The translations under genes were made by a program, and so were the position numbers. From Jannaschia seohaensis (GTDB lineage Bacteria > Pseudomonadota > Alphaproteobacteria > Rhodobacterales > Rhodobacteraceae), in assembly GCF_900116765.1 (NCBI RefSeq), contig NZ_UETC01000017.1, forward strand, positions 1-64,000: a stretch of DNA of 64,000 nt. The letters run 5' to 3'. This document shows positions 1 to 6,709 of this stretch, one piece after another. The notes beneath the pieces are model-generated. The model searched no databases, was not told where the DNA came from, and saw nothing but the letters and a program-made list of their open reading frames with translations. Every line of letters begins with the position of its first letter. The first letter of the stretch is position 1.

Positions 1-247
1 CCGTGTGTCCTTGGCGGTGGGCGTCTGCCCGGTGCCGATGAGGGGGATATGCGCCTCTGAGTCCTCACTATCAACGAACGAAACCGTGAAATACTGCATA
101 TCTACGCGCGCCTGCGCACAGATTGCCCGCTCTTCCGCACGCCCCTCACGGCGTCGCGACGGACCCTCACGCCCCCGCGACCGCGCCCCCCGATCCTGCA
201 ACGAAACCCGCCCGCGCCCCCGCACCGGCACCGCGCCCGGCCCCCTC

Positions 248-269
248 CTTCTTCTGGCTAAAAATACTC
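248..269 (-). repeat. TATTT-tail repeat, reverse-orientation copy (tail only)
   Basis: On the minus strand this reads GAGTATTTTTAGCCAGAAG and continues AAG, nearly the same as the tail at 2433-2453 (GAGTATTTTCGGCCAGAAG). The G-rich hairpin that precedes the tail in the forward copies is not clear here. Probably a partial or diverged member of the family described at 2408, 4798, 31682 and 35140. Confidence 0.55.
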
Positions 270-336
270 AAATCCCGCCCGGGCCACCTACACCGCCGCC
301 CACAGCAAGCCCCCACCCGAGCCACCAGCCCGCCGC

Positions 337-375
337 GCGGGGGCCACGCCCCCGCGCCCCCGGTCATTTTCCGGT
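337..375 (+). repeat. TATTT-tail repeat, diverged copy
   Basis: A 7-bp stem GCGGGGG (337-343) / CCCCCGC (349-355) is followed by GCCCCCGG and then TCATTTTCCGG. This is the order seen in the better copies (hairpin, C5GG, TATTT-like tail), but the AGAAGAAG end is missing. Confidence 0.4.
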
Positions 376-464
376 CTACCGAACCGCCGCTCCCATGCAG
401 GGGGCTGGCCCCGCGCGCTCCCCTCGGCTATTGCCCCCGCCTGACCCGAAGGCGGAGCGCGCAG

Positions 465-1259
465 ATGCAAGGCAGTGCCAATCTCAACGTCATGATCAAA
501 GCCGCCCGCAAAGCCGGGCGCGGCCTGATCAAGGATTTCGGCGAGGTCGAGAACCTCCAGGTCTCGGCCAAAGGCCCCGGCGACTTCGTCAGCCGGGCCG
601 ATCGCCGCGCCGAGGAGACGATCCGCGCGGAGCTGATGGAGGCTAGGCCCAATTACGGCTGGCTGGGTGAGGAGTCGGATCCGGTGGAGGGTAAGGACCC
701 GACGCGGCGGTGGATCGTAGATCCGCTCGACGGGACGACGAACTTCCTGCACGGGATGCCGCATTGGGCCATCTCCATTGCGCTCGAGCACAAGGGCGAG
801 GTCACCTCGGCGGTGATCTACGATCCGGTCAAGGACGAACTCTTCTGGGCCGAGAAGGGCGCGGGTGCCTGGCTCGACGGGCGGCAGCGCCTGCGGGTGT
901 CCGGCCGGACCTCGATGATCGAGACGGTCTACGCGACCGGTCTGCCCTTCGGCGGCGGCCGCTACTTGCCCGCGGTCTTGCAGGACCTCGGCCGGCTGCT
1001 GCCCGTCTGTGCGGGCGTGCGGCGCTGGGGCGCGGCGGCGCTGGACCTCGCCTATGTCGCCGCGGGCCGCTATGACGGCTATTGGGAGCGCGGACTCAAA
1101 CCCTGGGACATGGCCGCGGGCGTGCTTCTGGTGCGCGAGGCCGGCGGCATGGTCCAGCCGATCCGCCCCGAAGGCCAGGCATTGATGGACGGTCACGTCA
1201 TCGCCGGGTCGGGCGCCATCTTCGATCGCTTCGCACAGATCATTCGGGACCGCGCGTAA
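465..1259 (+). CDS. suhB: Inositol monophosphatase family protein (SuhB-like)
   Basis: A 264-residue Mg2+-dependent phosphatase of the inositol monophosphatase superfamily, expected to hydrolyse myo-inositol-1-phosphate or a related sugar/nucleotide monophosphate in the cytoplasm. The first metal-binding motif DPLDGTTNF lies near residues 86-94, preceded by the acidic GEES site near 65-68. The second motif, PWDMAAG with a following EAGG, lies near 213-227. The length is normal for the family. ATG 465 is chosen because homology begins about there; the frame runs further upstream only as low-complexity sequence. SuhB of enterobacteria also binds RNA polymerase in antitermination, but nothing here tests that. 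HisN-type histidinol phosphatase is an alternative, less likely away from other his genes. It stands alone, followed by a palindromic intergenic element. Confidence 0.88.
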   Translation: MQGSANLNVMIKAARKAGRGLIKDFGEVENLQVSAKGPGDFVSRADRRAEETIRAELMEARPNYGWLGEESDPVEGKDPTRRWIVDPLDGTTNFLHGMPHWAISIALEHKGEVTSAVIYDPVKDELFWAEKGAGAWLDGRQRLRVSGRTSMIETVYATGLPFGGGRYLPAVLQDLGRLLPVCAGVRRWGAAALDLAYVAAGRYDGYWERGLKPWDMAAGVLLVREAGGMVQPIRPEGQALMDGHVIAGSGAIFDRFAQIIRDRA

Positions 1260-1278
1260 CAACGTCTGGGCCGGGCGC

Positions 1279-1338
1279 GGCGGGGAGAATCCCCGCCCTA
1301 CTTCCGTGCGGGCCGTAGGGCGGGGATATTCCCCGCCC
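1279..1338. repeat. Nested palindromes able to form alternative hairpins
   Basis: Three mutually exclusive stems overlap. GGCGGGG (1279-1285) pairs with CCCCGCC (1291-1297). GGGCGGGG (1318-1325) pairs with CCCCGCCC (1331-1338). CCCCGCCCTAC (1291-1301) pairs with GTAGGGCGGGG (1315-1325) in a longer hairpin. The 11-base CCCCGCCCTAC recurs inside dnaX at 19898-19908, so this is a repeat family and not a unique terminator. It lies between suhB and deoC, and no T-run follows it. Confidence 0.7.
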
Positions 1339-1421
1339 CCCCGCTTGACGGCGCGGCGCGGTTGCGCCGCGCGACGGGCCGTGCGACCTCTGATCCGACA
1401 AGACCTTTATCCGAGACGCCC

Positions 1422-2378
1422 GTGACCGCCTCCGCCGACCTCCCCCGCAACACGGGCCTGCACTTCGACCCAGCGGTGGTCGAAGCGGTCCGCGTCAATA
1501 CCCCAGCCACCCTACGCCGCGCCGCCACCCTGCCCGGCCGGCGCTCGGTCAAGAAGGAGTGGCAGGCCGCCTGGCTGGCCCGCGCCGTCTCCATGATCGA
1601 CCTGACCACGCTTTCGGGCGACGACACGCCCGGCCGGGTCCGCCGACTCTGCGCCAAGGCGCTCCACCCCGTGCGCGCCGACATCCTGGACGCGATCGGT
1701 CTGCCCGATCTCACCACCGGCGCGGTCTGCGTCTATCACGAGATGGTCCCCGTCGCGGTGGAGGCCGTGGCGGGCCGTATCCCCGTCGCCGCCGTCTCGA
1801 CCGGCTTTCCGGCGGGTCTCACGCCCTTCGACCTGCGCCTGCGCGAGATCGAGCGCTCGGTTGCGGCGGGCGCGACCGAGATCGACATCGTCATCTCCCG
1901 CCGCCACGTCCTGACCGGCGACTGGGCCGCGCTCTATGACGAGACGGCGCAGATGCGCGCGGCTTGCGGCGACGCGCATATGAAGGCGATCCTCGCCACC
2001 GGAGAGCTCGGGACGCTCAAGAACGTGATGAAGGCGTCGATGATCTGCATGATGGCCGGGTCCGACTTCATAAAGACATCGACCGGGAAGGAGAGCGTCA
2101 ACGCGACGCTCCCGGTCTCGCTGACGATGATGCGCGCGATCCGAGCCTATGAGGCCGCGTCCGGGTTCAAGGTCGGATACAAGCCCGCGGGCGGGGTATC
2201 GAAGGCGAAGGACGCGATCCTGTATCTGGCGCTGCTCAAGGAGGAACTTGGCGACCGCTGGCTCCGGCCGGACCTGTTCCGCTTCGGGGCCTCGTCGCTG
2301 CTGGGCGATATCGAGCGGCAGTTGGAGCATTTCGTGACCGGGCGGTACTCGGTCGGGCATCGGCACGCGCTGGGGTGA
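1422..2378 (+). CDS. deoC: Deoxyribose-phosphate aldolase
   Basis: Class I aldolase of about 318 residues that cleaves 2-deoxyribose-5-phosphate to glyceraldehyde-3-phosphate and acetaldehyde in deoxynucleoside catabolism. The Schiff-base lysine lies in the FIKTSTGK motif near residue 217, and the second active-site lysine in KVGYKPAGG near 249. The (beta/alpha)8 signature IDLTTLSG opens the barrel. It belongs to the longer (over 300-residue) DeoC group and not the 220-residue bacterial form. GTG 1422 is preferred; the frame can be extended to TTG 1362, but that lies in the repeat-rich leader. The aldehyde dehydrogenase gene follows after 84 bp, so the acetaldehyde product could be oxidised by its neighbour (inference from context). 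Confidence 0.93.
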   Translation: MTASADLPRNTGLHFDPAVVEAVRVNTPATLRRAATLPGRRSVKKEWQAAWLARAVSMIDLTTLSGDDTPGRVRRLCAKALHPVRADILDAIGLPDLTTGAVCVYHEMVPVAVEAVAGRIPVAAVSTGFPAGLTPFDLRLREIERSVAAGATEIDIVISRRHVLTGDWAALYDETAQMRAACGDAHMKAILATGELGTLKNVMKASMICMMAGSDFIKTSTGKESVNATLPVSLTMMRAIRAYEAASGFKVGYKPAGGVSKAKDAILYLALLKEELGDRWLRPDLFRFGASSLLGDIERQLEHFVTGRYSVGHRHALG

Positions 2379-2407
2379 GTTGCGCCGCCGGGCCGGCGGC
2401 GCGCCGG

Positions 2408-2458
2408 GCGGGGGCTCTGCCCCCGCACCCCCGGAGTATTTTCGGCCAGAAGAAGAGG
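2408..2458 (+). repeat. TATTT-tail repeat, best copy, forms the leader of the ALDH gene
   Basis: Perfect 8-bp stem GCGGGGGC (2408-2415), loop TCT, GCCCCCGC (2419-2426), then ACCCCCGGAGTATTTTCGG and a purine-rich CCAGAAGAAGAGG end. The end of the tail supplies the ribosome-binding site of the ALDH gene whose ATG is at 2463. Related copies lie at 4798, 31682 and 35140. Confidence 0.75.
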
Positions 2459-2462
2459 GCAC

Positions 2463-4766
2463 ATGACCGAGGTGGCTGAGATTTTCGAGACCATGGACTG
2501 GGGCCCCGCGCCCGAGAACCGGGCCGAGGCGGATGCCTGGCTGGACGCGCATGCACGGACCTTTGGGCATTTCATCGGTGGCAAGCGATGGAAGCCCGGC
2601 GAGACCTTCGCCACCGTGAACCCGGCCACGGGCGAGGCGCTCGCTCAGGTCACGCAGGGCACGGAGGATGACGTGACGGCCGCCGTGAAGGCCGCGCGGA
2701 AGGCGCAGAAAGCCTGGGCCGCGGCCTCCGACCATGACCGGGCGCGGGTGCTCTATGCCATCGCGCGGGGCCTGCAGAAGCATGCCCGGCTCTTCGCCGT
2801 GCTGGAAGTGCTCGACACCGGCAAGCCGATCCGGGAGGCGCGGGATATCGACGTGGCGCTGGCCGCCCGGCACTTCTACCACCATGCGGGCCATGCGGCG
2901 CTGCGCGGCGAGACGCTGCCTGGGGCCGCGCCCTGGGGCGTCTGCGGGCAGATCGTGCCGTGGAACTTCCCGCTGCTGATGCTGTCCTGGAAGGTCGCGC
3001 CCGCGCTCGCCATGGGTAATGCCGTCGTGCTGAAGCCCGCAGAGTGGACGCCGCTGACCGCGCTGGCCTTCGCCGATATCTGTCAGCAGGCGGGCGTGCC
3101 GCCGGGTGTGGTCAACATCGTCACCGGCGACGGGGCGACCGGAGCGGCGCTGGCCGCGGCCGAGATCGACAAGCTGGCCTTCACCGGCTCGACCGAGGTG
3201 GGCCGGGTGCTGCGCCGCGAGACCGCCGGGCGCGGGATCGGGCTGACCTTGGAGTTGGGCGGCAAGTCGCCCTACATCGTCTTTGAGGACGCAGATATCG
3301 ACGGCGCGGTCGAGGGCCTCGTCGACGCGATCTGGTTCAATGGCGGCCAGGTCTGCTGCGCGGGATCGCGCCTGCTGGTGCAGGAGGGGATCGCGGAGGA
3401 CTTCCAGCGCCGGCTGATCGCGCGGATGGCCAAGATCCGCGTGGGCGACCCGCTCGACAAGGCGGTCGACATGGGCGCGCTGGTTCATGCCGAGCAGAAA
3501 GCGCGGGTCGAGGCGATGCTGGCGCAGACCTCCGGCACGGTGCATCGCGGGGTGGCGCCCGAGGGCTGCTACCTGCCGCCGATCCTGGTCTCGGACCTGC
3601 ACTCCGCCGACCCGCTGATGCAGGAGGAGGTGTTTGGGCCGGTCCTCGCCATGACCACCTTCCGCACGCCCGCCGAAGCGGTGCAGCTCGCCAATGACAC
3701 GACCTATGGGCTCGCCGCCTCGGTCTGGTCGCAGGACATCGACATGGCGCTGGACACGGCGCCCCGGATCGACGCGGGCGTCGTCTGGGTCAATGGCACC
3801 AACATGCTGGACGCCGCCGCCCCCTTCGGCGGCATGAAGGAGAGCGGCTTCGGCCGCGAGGGCGGGATCGCGGGGCTGCACGCCTATCTGCGGCCGGAGG
3901 CGGGCGCGGCGCTGGCCGAGCCCAAGCGCTATGACGGCACGGCCGCGCCCTCGGACATGATCGACCGGACCGCCAAGATGTATGTCGGCGGCAAGCAGGC
4001 CCGGCCCGATGGCGGCTATTCCCGCCCCGTCTTCGGCCCCAAGGGCGCCGTGGGCGAGGTTGGGATCGCCAACCGCAAGGATCTGCGGAACGCCGTCGAG
4101 GCGGCGCGGGGGGCCAAGGGCTGGTCGGCCTCGACCGGGCATCTGCGAGCGCAGATCCTCTACTACCTAGCGGAGAATCTCAGCGCCCGCGCGGCCGAGT
4201 TCGACGCCCGGCTCAAGGCGCAGGGGGCGAAGGACGCCGCGGAGGACGCGGTGCGCGCCCTGTTCCGCTGGGCCGCCTGGGCGGACAAGCATGACGGGCG
4301 CACGCTGGGCGTACCGATGGGCGGGCTGGCGCTGGCGCTGAACCGCCCGGTCGGCGTGATCGGGGCCTTCGCCGCCGAGGACGCGCCGCTGACCGCCATG
4401 GCGACGGTGATCGGCGCGGCCTTGGCGACGGGCAACCGCCTGGTGCTGGTCGCGCCCGAGACGGCGCCGCTGACCGCGACCGACCTTTACCAGGTGCTCG
4501 ACACGTCGGACGTGCCGGGCGGGGTGGTCAACCTGCTGACCGGCGACCACGCGGAGCTTGCCCCGCATATGGGGGGACATCTGGGGGTGGACGCGGTCTG
4601 GTCCTTCTCCTCGGCCGACATCTCGGGCGTGATCGAGCGGGAGGCGGCGGCGGACCTGAAGCGGACCTGGGTGAATTTCGGGCGCGCGACGGATTGGGCC
4701 GACTCCGACCGGTTTCTACGGGCCGGCTGCGAGGTGCAGACGGTCTGGGTGCCGTTCGGGCTCTGA
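2463..4766 (+). CDS. Two-domain aldehyde dehydrogenase, second domain degenerate
   Basis: This 767-residue protein carries two ALDH-superfamily domains in tandem. The first (about residues 40-480) is complete: NAD+-binding VPWNFPLLM, the general-base Glu in LELGGKSP (about 266), the nucleophile Cys in GQVCCAGS (about 298-300) and the PFGGMKESGFGREGG end. The second (about 500-767) keeps the fold outline (MYVGGKQARPDGGYSRPVF; GVIGAFAAEDAPLTAM) but stops short and shows no ELGGK or GQ-C catalytic motif, so it is probably structural. The substrate is not defined by sequence. Position after deoC suggests oxidation of acetaldehyde or another aldehyde from deoxyribose breakdown. The GAAGAGG ribosome-binding site comes from the repeat upstream. 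Confidence 0.88.
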   Translation: MTEVAEIFETMDWGPAPENRAEADAWLDAHARTFGHFIGGKRWKPGETFATVNPATGEALAQVTQGTEDDVTAAVKAARKAQKAWAAASDHDRARVLYAIARGLQKHARLFAVLEVLDTGKPIREARDIDVALAARHFYHHAGHAALRGETLPGAAPWGVCGQIVPWNFPLLMLSWKVAPALAMGNAVVLKPAEWTPLTALAFADICQQAGVPPGVVNIVTGDGATGAALAAAEIDKLAFTGSTEVGRVLRRETAGRGIGLTLELGGKSPYIVFEDADIDGAVEGLVDAIWFNGGQVCCAGSRLLVQEGIAEDFQRRLIARMAKIRVGDPLDKAVDMGALVHAEQKARVEAMLAQTSGTVHRGVAPEGCYLPPILVSDLHSADPLMQEEVFGPVLAMTTFRTPAEAVQLANDTTYGLAASVWSQDIDMALDTAPRIDAGVVWVNGTNMLDAAAPFGGMKESGFGREGGIAGLHAYLRPEAGAALAEPKRYDGTAAPSDMIDRTAKMYVGGKQARPDGGYSRPVFGPKGAVGEVGIANRKDLRNAVEAARGAKGWSASTGHLRAQILYYLAENLSARAAEFDARLKAQGAKDAAEDAVRALFRWAAWADKHDGRTLGVPMGGLALALNRPVGVIGAFAAEDAPLTAMATVIGAALATGNRLVLVAPETAPLTATDLYQVLDTSDVPGGVVNLLTGDHAELAPHMGGHLGVDAVWSFSSADISGVIEREAAADLKRTWVNFGRATDWADSDRFLRAGCEVQTVWVPFGL

Positions 4767-4797
4767 TCCGGGGTCAGCGCGGGAGATCCAGGGCGGA

Positions 4798-4855
4798 GGG
4801 GGGCTCTGCCCCCCGCCCTGCGGGCCCCCCCGAGGTATTTTTGGCAAGATGAGAG
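4798..4855 (+). repeat. TATTT-tail repeat between convergent genes
   Basis: Stem GGGGGGC (4798-4804), loop TCT, GCCCCCC (4808-4814), spacer, then CCCCCCCGAGGTATTTTTGG and a purine-rich AAGATGAGAG end. It lies between the convergent ALDH and TauE genes and could serve as a transcription end for one or both. Confidence 0.7.
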
Positions 4856-4877
4856 CGGGGGCCTTCGCCGCCGCAGG

Positions 4878-5624
4878 TCAAAGCAGGGCGCGCAGCAGAG
4901 AGGTGCCGGCAAGGCCGATCAGGAGGCAGAGGGCGAAGGGCTTGTAGTAGCGCTCCAGCGAGGGACGGAAGATCGCCTTGCCGATCAGCACGCCTGTCGC
5001 GGCGACCGGCGCTAGGGCCAGGCCGCGCGCCAGCGCCGGACCGTCGAACAGGCCAAAGCCCGCCTGCCAAAGCAGCGTCAGCAGCGACGAGGCGAAGAGA
5101 AACAGCACCAGCGAGGCGCGGATCACCCGCGGGGGTGCGTCCTGGGCCAGGACATAGAGCGCGACCACCATCCCGCCGATCGAGGCGATGCCGGTGACGA
5201 TCCCCGACAGGATCCCGGCCCCGACCAGGCCCGCATTCGTCGCCAGCCACGCCATCCGCACCCGCGCCAGGAGCAGCAGCGCCAGCACGATCAGCACGCC
5301 AAGCGCCAGGAGCCGCGTATCCTCCACCGGGAGGCGGGTGGTCAGCCAGAGGCCGGCCGGAACCCCGACCGCCGAGGTGAAGGCCAGGGTCAGGGCGATG
5401 CGGCGGTCGGCCTCGCGGATGCCGCCGCGGATCATCAGAAGCGATGCCGTCATTTCAAGCATCCAGCAGATCGGGATCAACTCCCGCGGGGGGAGGATCG
5501 GGATCGCCGCCGCCATCACCAGCGCCGACAGCGCGAACCCCGCGAAGCCCCGCACGATCCCCGCGGCCAGGACGATCAGCGCCAGGAGCGCGAAGTCCGG
5601 CGGCGTGAGAGCGAGCATCTCCAT
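4878..5624 (-). CDS. TauE/SafE family sulfite/organosulfonate exporter-like membrane protein
   Basis: A 248-residue polytopic inner-membrane protein with about eight hydrophobic segments and the TauE/SafE N-terminal signature, a glycine-rich GIVRGFAGFALSAL followed by PILPPRELIP. The family exports sulfite, sulfoacetate or other sulfur-containing anions, and members are often named only by family. A second internal-repeat start, GAGILSGIVTGIASIGG, marks the duplicated half. No sulfur-metabolism gene lies nearby, so the substrate cannot be assigned. ATG 5624 and ATG 5618 are both possible starts. It runs in the same direction as the OxyR-like gene, whose stop is 56 bp upstream. Confidence 0.8.
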   Translation of the reverse strand: MEMLALTPPDFALLALIVLAAGIVRGFAGFALSALVMAAAIPILPPRELIPICWMLEMTASLLMIRGGIREADRRIALTLAFTSAVGVPAGLWLTTRLPVEDTRLLALGVLIVLALLLLARVRMAWLATNAGLVGAGILSGIVTGIASIGGMVVALYVLAQDAPPRVIRASLVLFLFASSLLTLLWQAGFGLFDGPALARGLALAPVAATGVLIGKAIFRPSLERYYKPFALCLLIGLAGTSLLRALL

Positions 5625-5680
5625 CCCGCGTCGTTACGCCGGCGCTCTCCGGCCGTATAGGACCAGATGCCGCCCGCCGA

Positions 5681-6604
5681 TCAGCCGTCGATCACCGTCA
5701 CCTCGGGGGCGGCGGCGCGCAGGATTTCGCGGATGTCGCGGGCCAGACGCTCGAACGCGCCGCCCTGGGCGGCGGTCTTGCGCCAGACCAGCGCGATATC
5801 GCGACCCGGCTGCGGCTCCGGCAGGGGGCGCGCCGTGACCAGATCGGCGCGCGTCACCTCGGAGCGCACATAAAGCGCGGGCAGCACCGAGAGGCCCAGA
5901 CCGGTCGCCACCATCTGCCGGAGCGTGTCGAGCGACGTCCCCTCATAGTCCAGCGACAAGGTCGCCCCCGTCGCCAGCGCGAGTTCGGCCACAGTGTCGT
6001 GCAGGCGATGCCCGGTCTCCAGCGTCATCACCGTCTCGCCGCGCAGCCCGTCGGGCGGCACGGGATCACAGGCCGCCAGCGGGTGATCGCTGGGCATCAC
6101 CACGAGAAGCGGCTCGTGGAACAGGGGGACATGGATCAGACCGGGCTCCTCGACCGGCAGAGGGAAAAACAGCAGGTCGAGGCTGCCGTCGCGCAACCGG
6201 CCCATGAGATCCGCCGCCAACCCCTCGCGCACGTAGAATTTCAGCCTGGGATAGGTGTCGTGCAGGGTGGGCAGGATAAGGGGCAGGAAATAGCCCCCGA
6301 GCGAGCCGACGATTCCCACGCGGATCGTGCCGTCGAACGGGTTGGCCCCCGCCCGGGCCAGGGCCGCGATATCGGCCACGTCGCGCAGCACCCCCCGGGC
6401 GCGGTCGGCCACCTCGCGCCCGATCGGCGTCAGCGTGACGCCCGCGCGGGATCGCTCCACCAATTGCACGCCCAGCTTTTCTTCCAACTCCCGCAGCTGG
6501 GCGGAGAGCGTGGGCTGGGTGACGTGGACCGACTCGGCCGCGCGGCGGAAATGCAAGCAATCGGCGACCGCTACGAGGTAGCGAAACTGTTGCAGCGTGG
6601 GCAT
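5681..6604 (-). CDS. LysR family regulator, OxyR-like but lacking the redox cysteines
   Basis: A 307-residue LysR-type regulator. The N-terminal winged helix (LQQFRYLVAVAD to LTPIGREVADRA, residues 4-66) and the effector domain are closest in pattern to OxyR. In E. coli OxyR the peroxide-sensing Cys199 lies in EDGHCLRD and Cys208 nine residues later. The matching stretch here reads ETGHRLHD and then ELALATG, so the positions are Arg and Ala. The TSLDTLRQMVATGLGLSVLPAL block after them follows OxyR closely. It should bind DNA but cannot sense peroxide by the classical disulfide. ATG 6604 has an upstream GAGG. GTG 6610 is possible. An ATAG-N7-CTAT palindrome lies just upstream, and the gene is divergent from mrpA. 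Confidence 0.85.
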   Translation of the reverse strand: MPTLQQFRYLVAVADCLHFRRAAESVHVTQPTLSAQLRELEEKLGVQLVERSRAGVTLTPIGREVADRARGVLRDVADIAALARAGANPFDGTIRVGIVGSLGGYFLPLILPTLHDTYPRLKFYVREGLAADLMGRLRDGSLDLLFFPLPVEEPGLIHVPLFHEPLLVVMPSDHPLAACDPVPPDGLRGETVMTLETGHRLHDTVAELALATGATLSLDYEGTSLDTLRQMVATGLGLSVLPALYVRSEVTRADLVTARPLPEPQPGRDIALVWRKTAAQGGAFERLARDIREILRAAAPEVTVIDG

Positions 6605-6612
6605 GGACACCT

Positions 6613-6631
6613 CGATAGTAGGCCGCTATCG
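6613..6631. promoter_or_regulatory. Putative LysR/OxyR-type operator, CGATAG-N7-CTATCG
   Basis: A perfect 6-bp inverted repeat CGATAG (6613-6618) / CTATCG (6626-6631) with a 7-bp spacer. Its core ATAG-N7-CTAT matches the half-operator spacing known for OxyR. A further ATAG follows six bases later (6636-6639). It lies 9-27 bp before the regulator's ATG, overlapping its likely ribosome-binding region, and about 80 bp before mrpA. Binding by this regulator is inferred; autoregulation is the simplest reading. Confidence 0.55.
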
Positions 6632-6709
6632 AAAAATAGATAAATCAGATGCTGGAACAATCAAACTGCGCTCCTATGTCTCACGACAACGCGCAGCCTG
6701 GGACTTGGA

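Larger units (their letters stand above)
1..464. other. Non-coding lead-in with two repeat copies
   Basis: No convincing gene. Open frames cross this stretch but are proline/arginine-rich, low-complexity translations of C-rich DNA and match no family I recognise. It holds two copies of the TATTT-tail repeat, listed separately, in opposite orientations. The inositol phosphatase frame stays open upstream to about 123, but that extension has no similarity to the family, so I treat it as non-coding. Confidence 0.5.

Noticed and set aside
123-464. N-terminal extension of suhB to residue -114
   Set aside because: The extension is low-complexity and overlaps repeat elements; the family start fits ATG 465.
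5-646. Open frame of 213 codons at the left edge
   Set aside because: Translation is low-complexity Pro/Arg-rich, the frame runs over the suhB start in another frame and no family motif is visible.
1512-4142. 876-codon frame on the minus strand opposite deoC and the ALDH
   Set aside because: Long antisense frames are expected in GC-rich coding DNA; the real genes on the plus strand have full motif sets.
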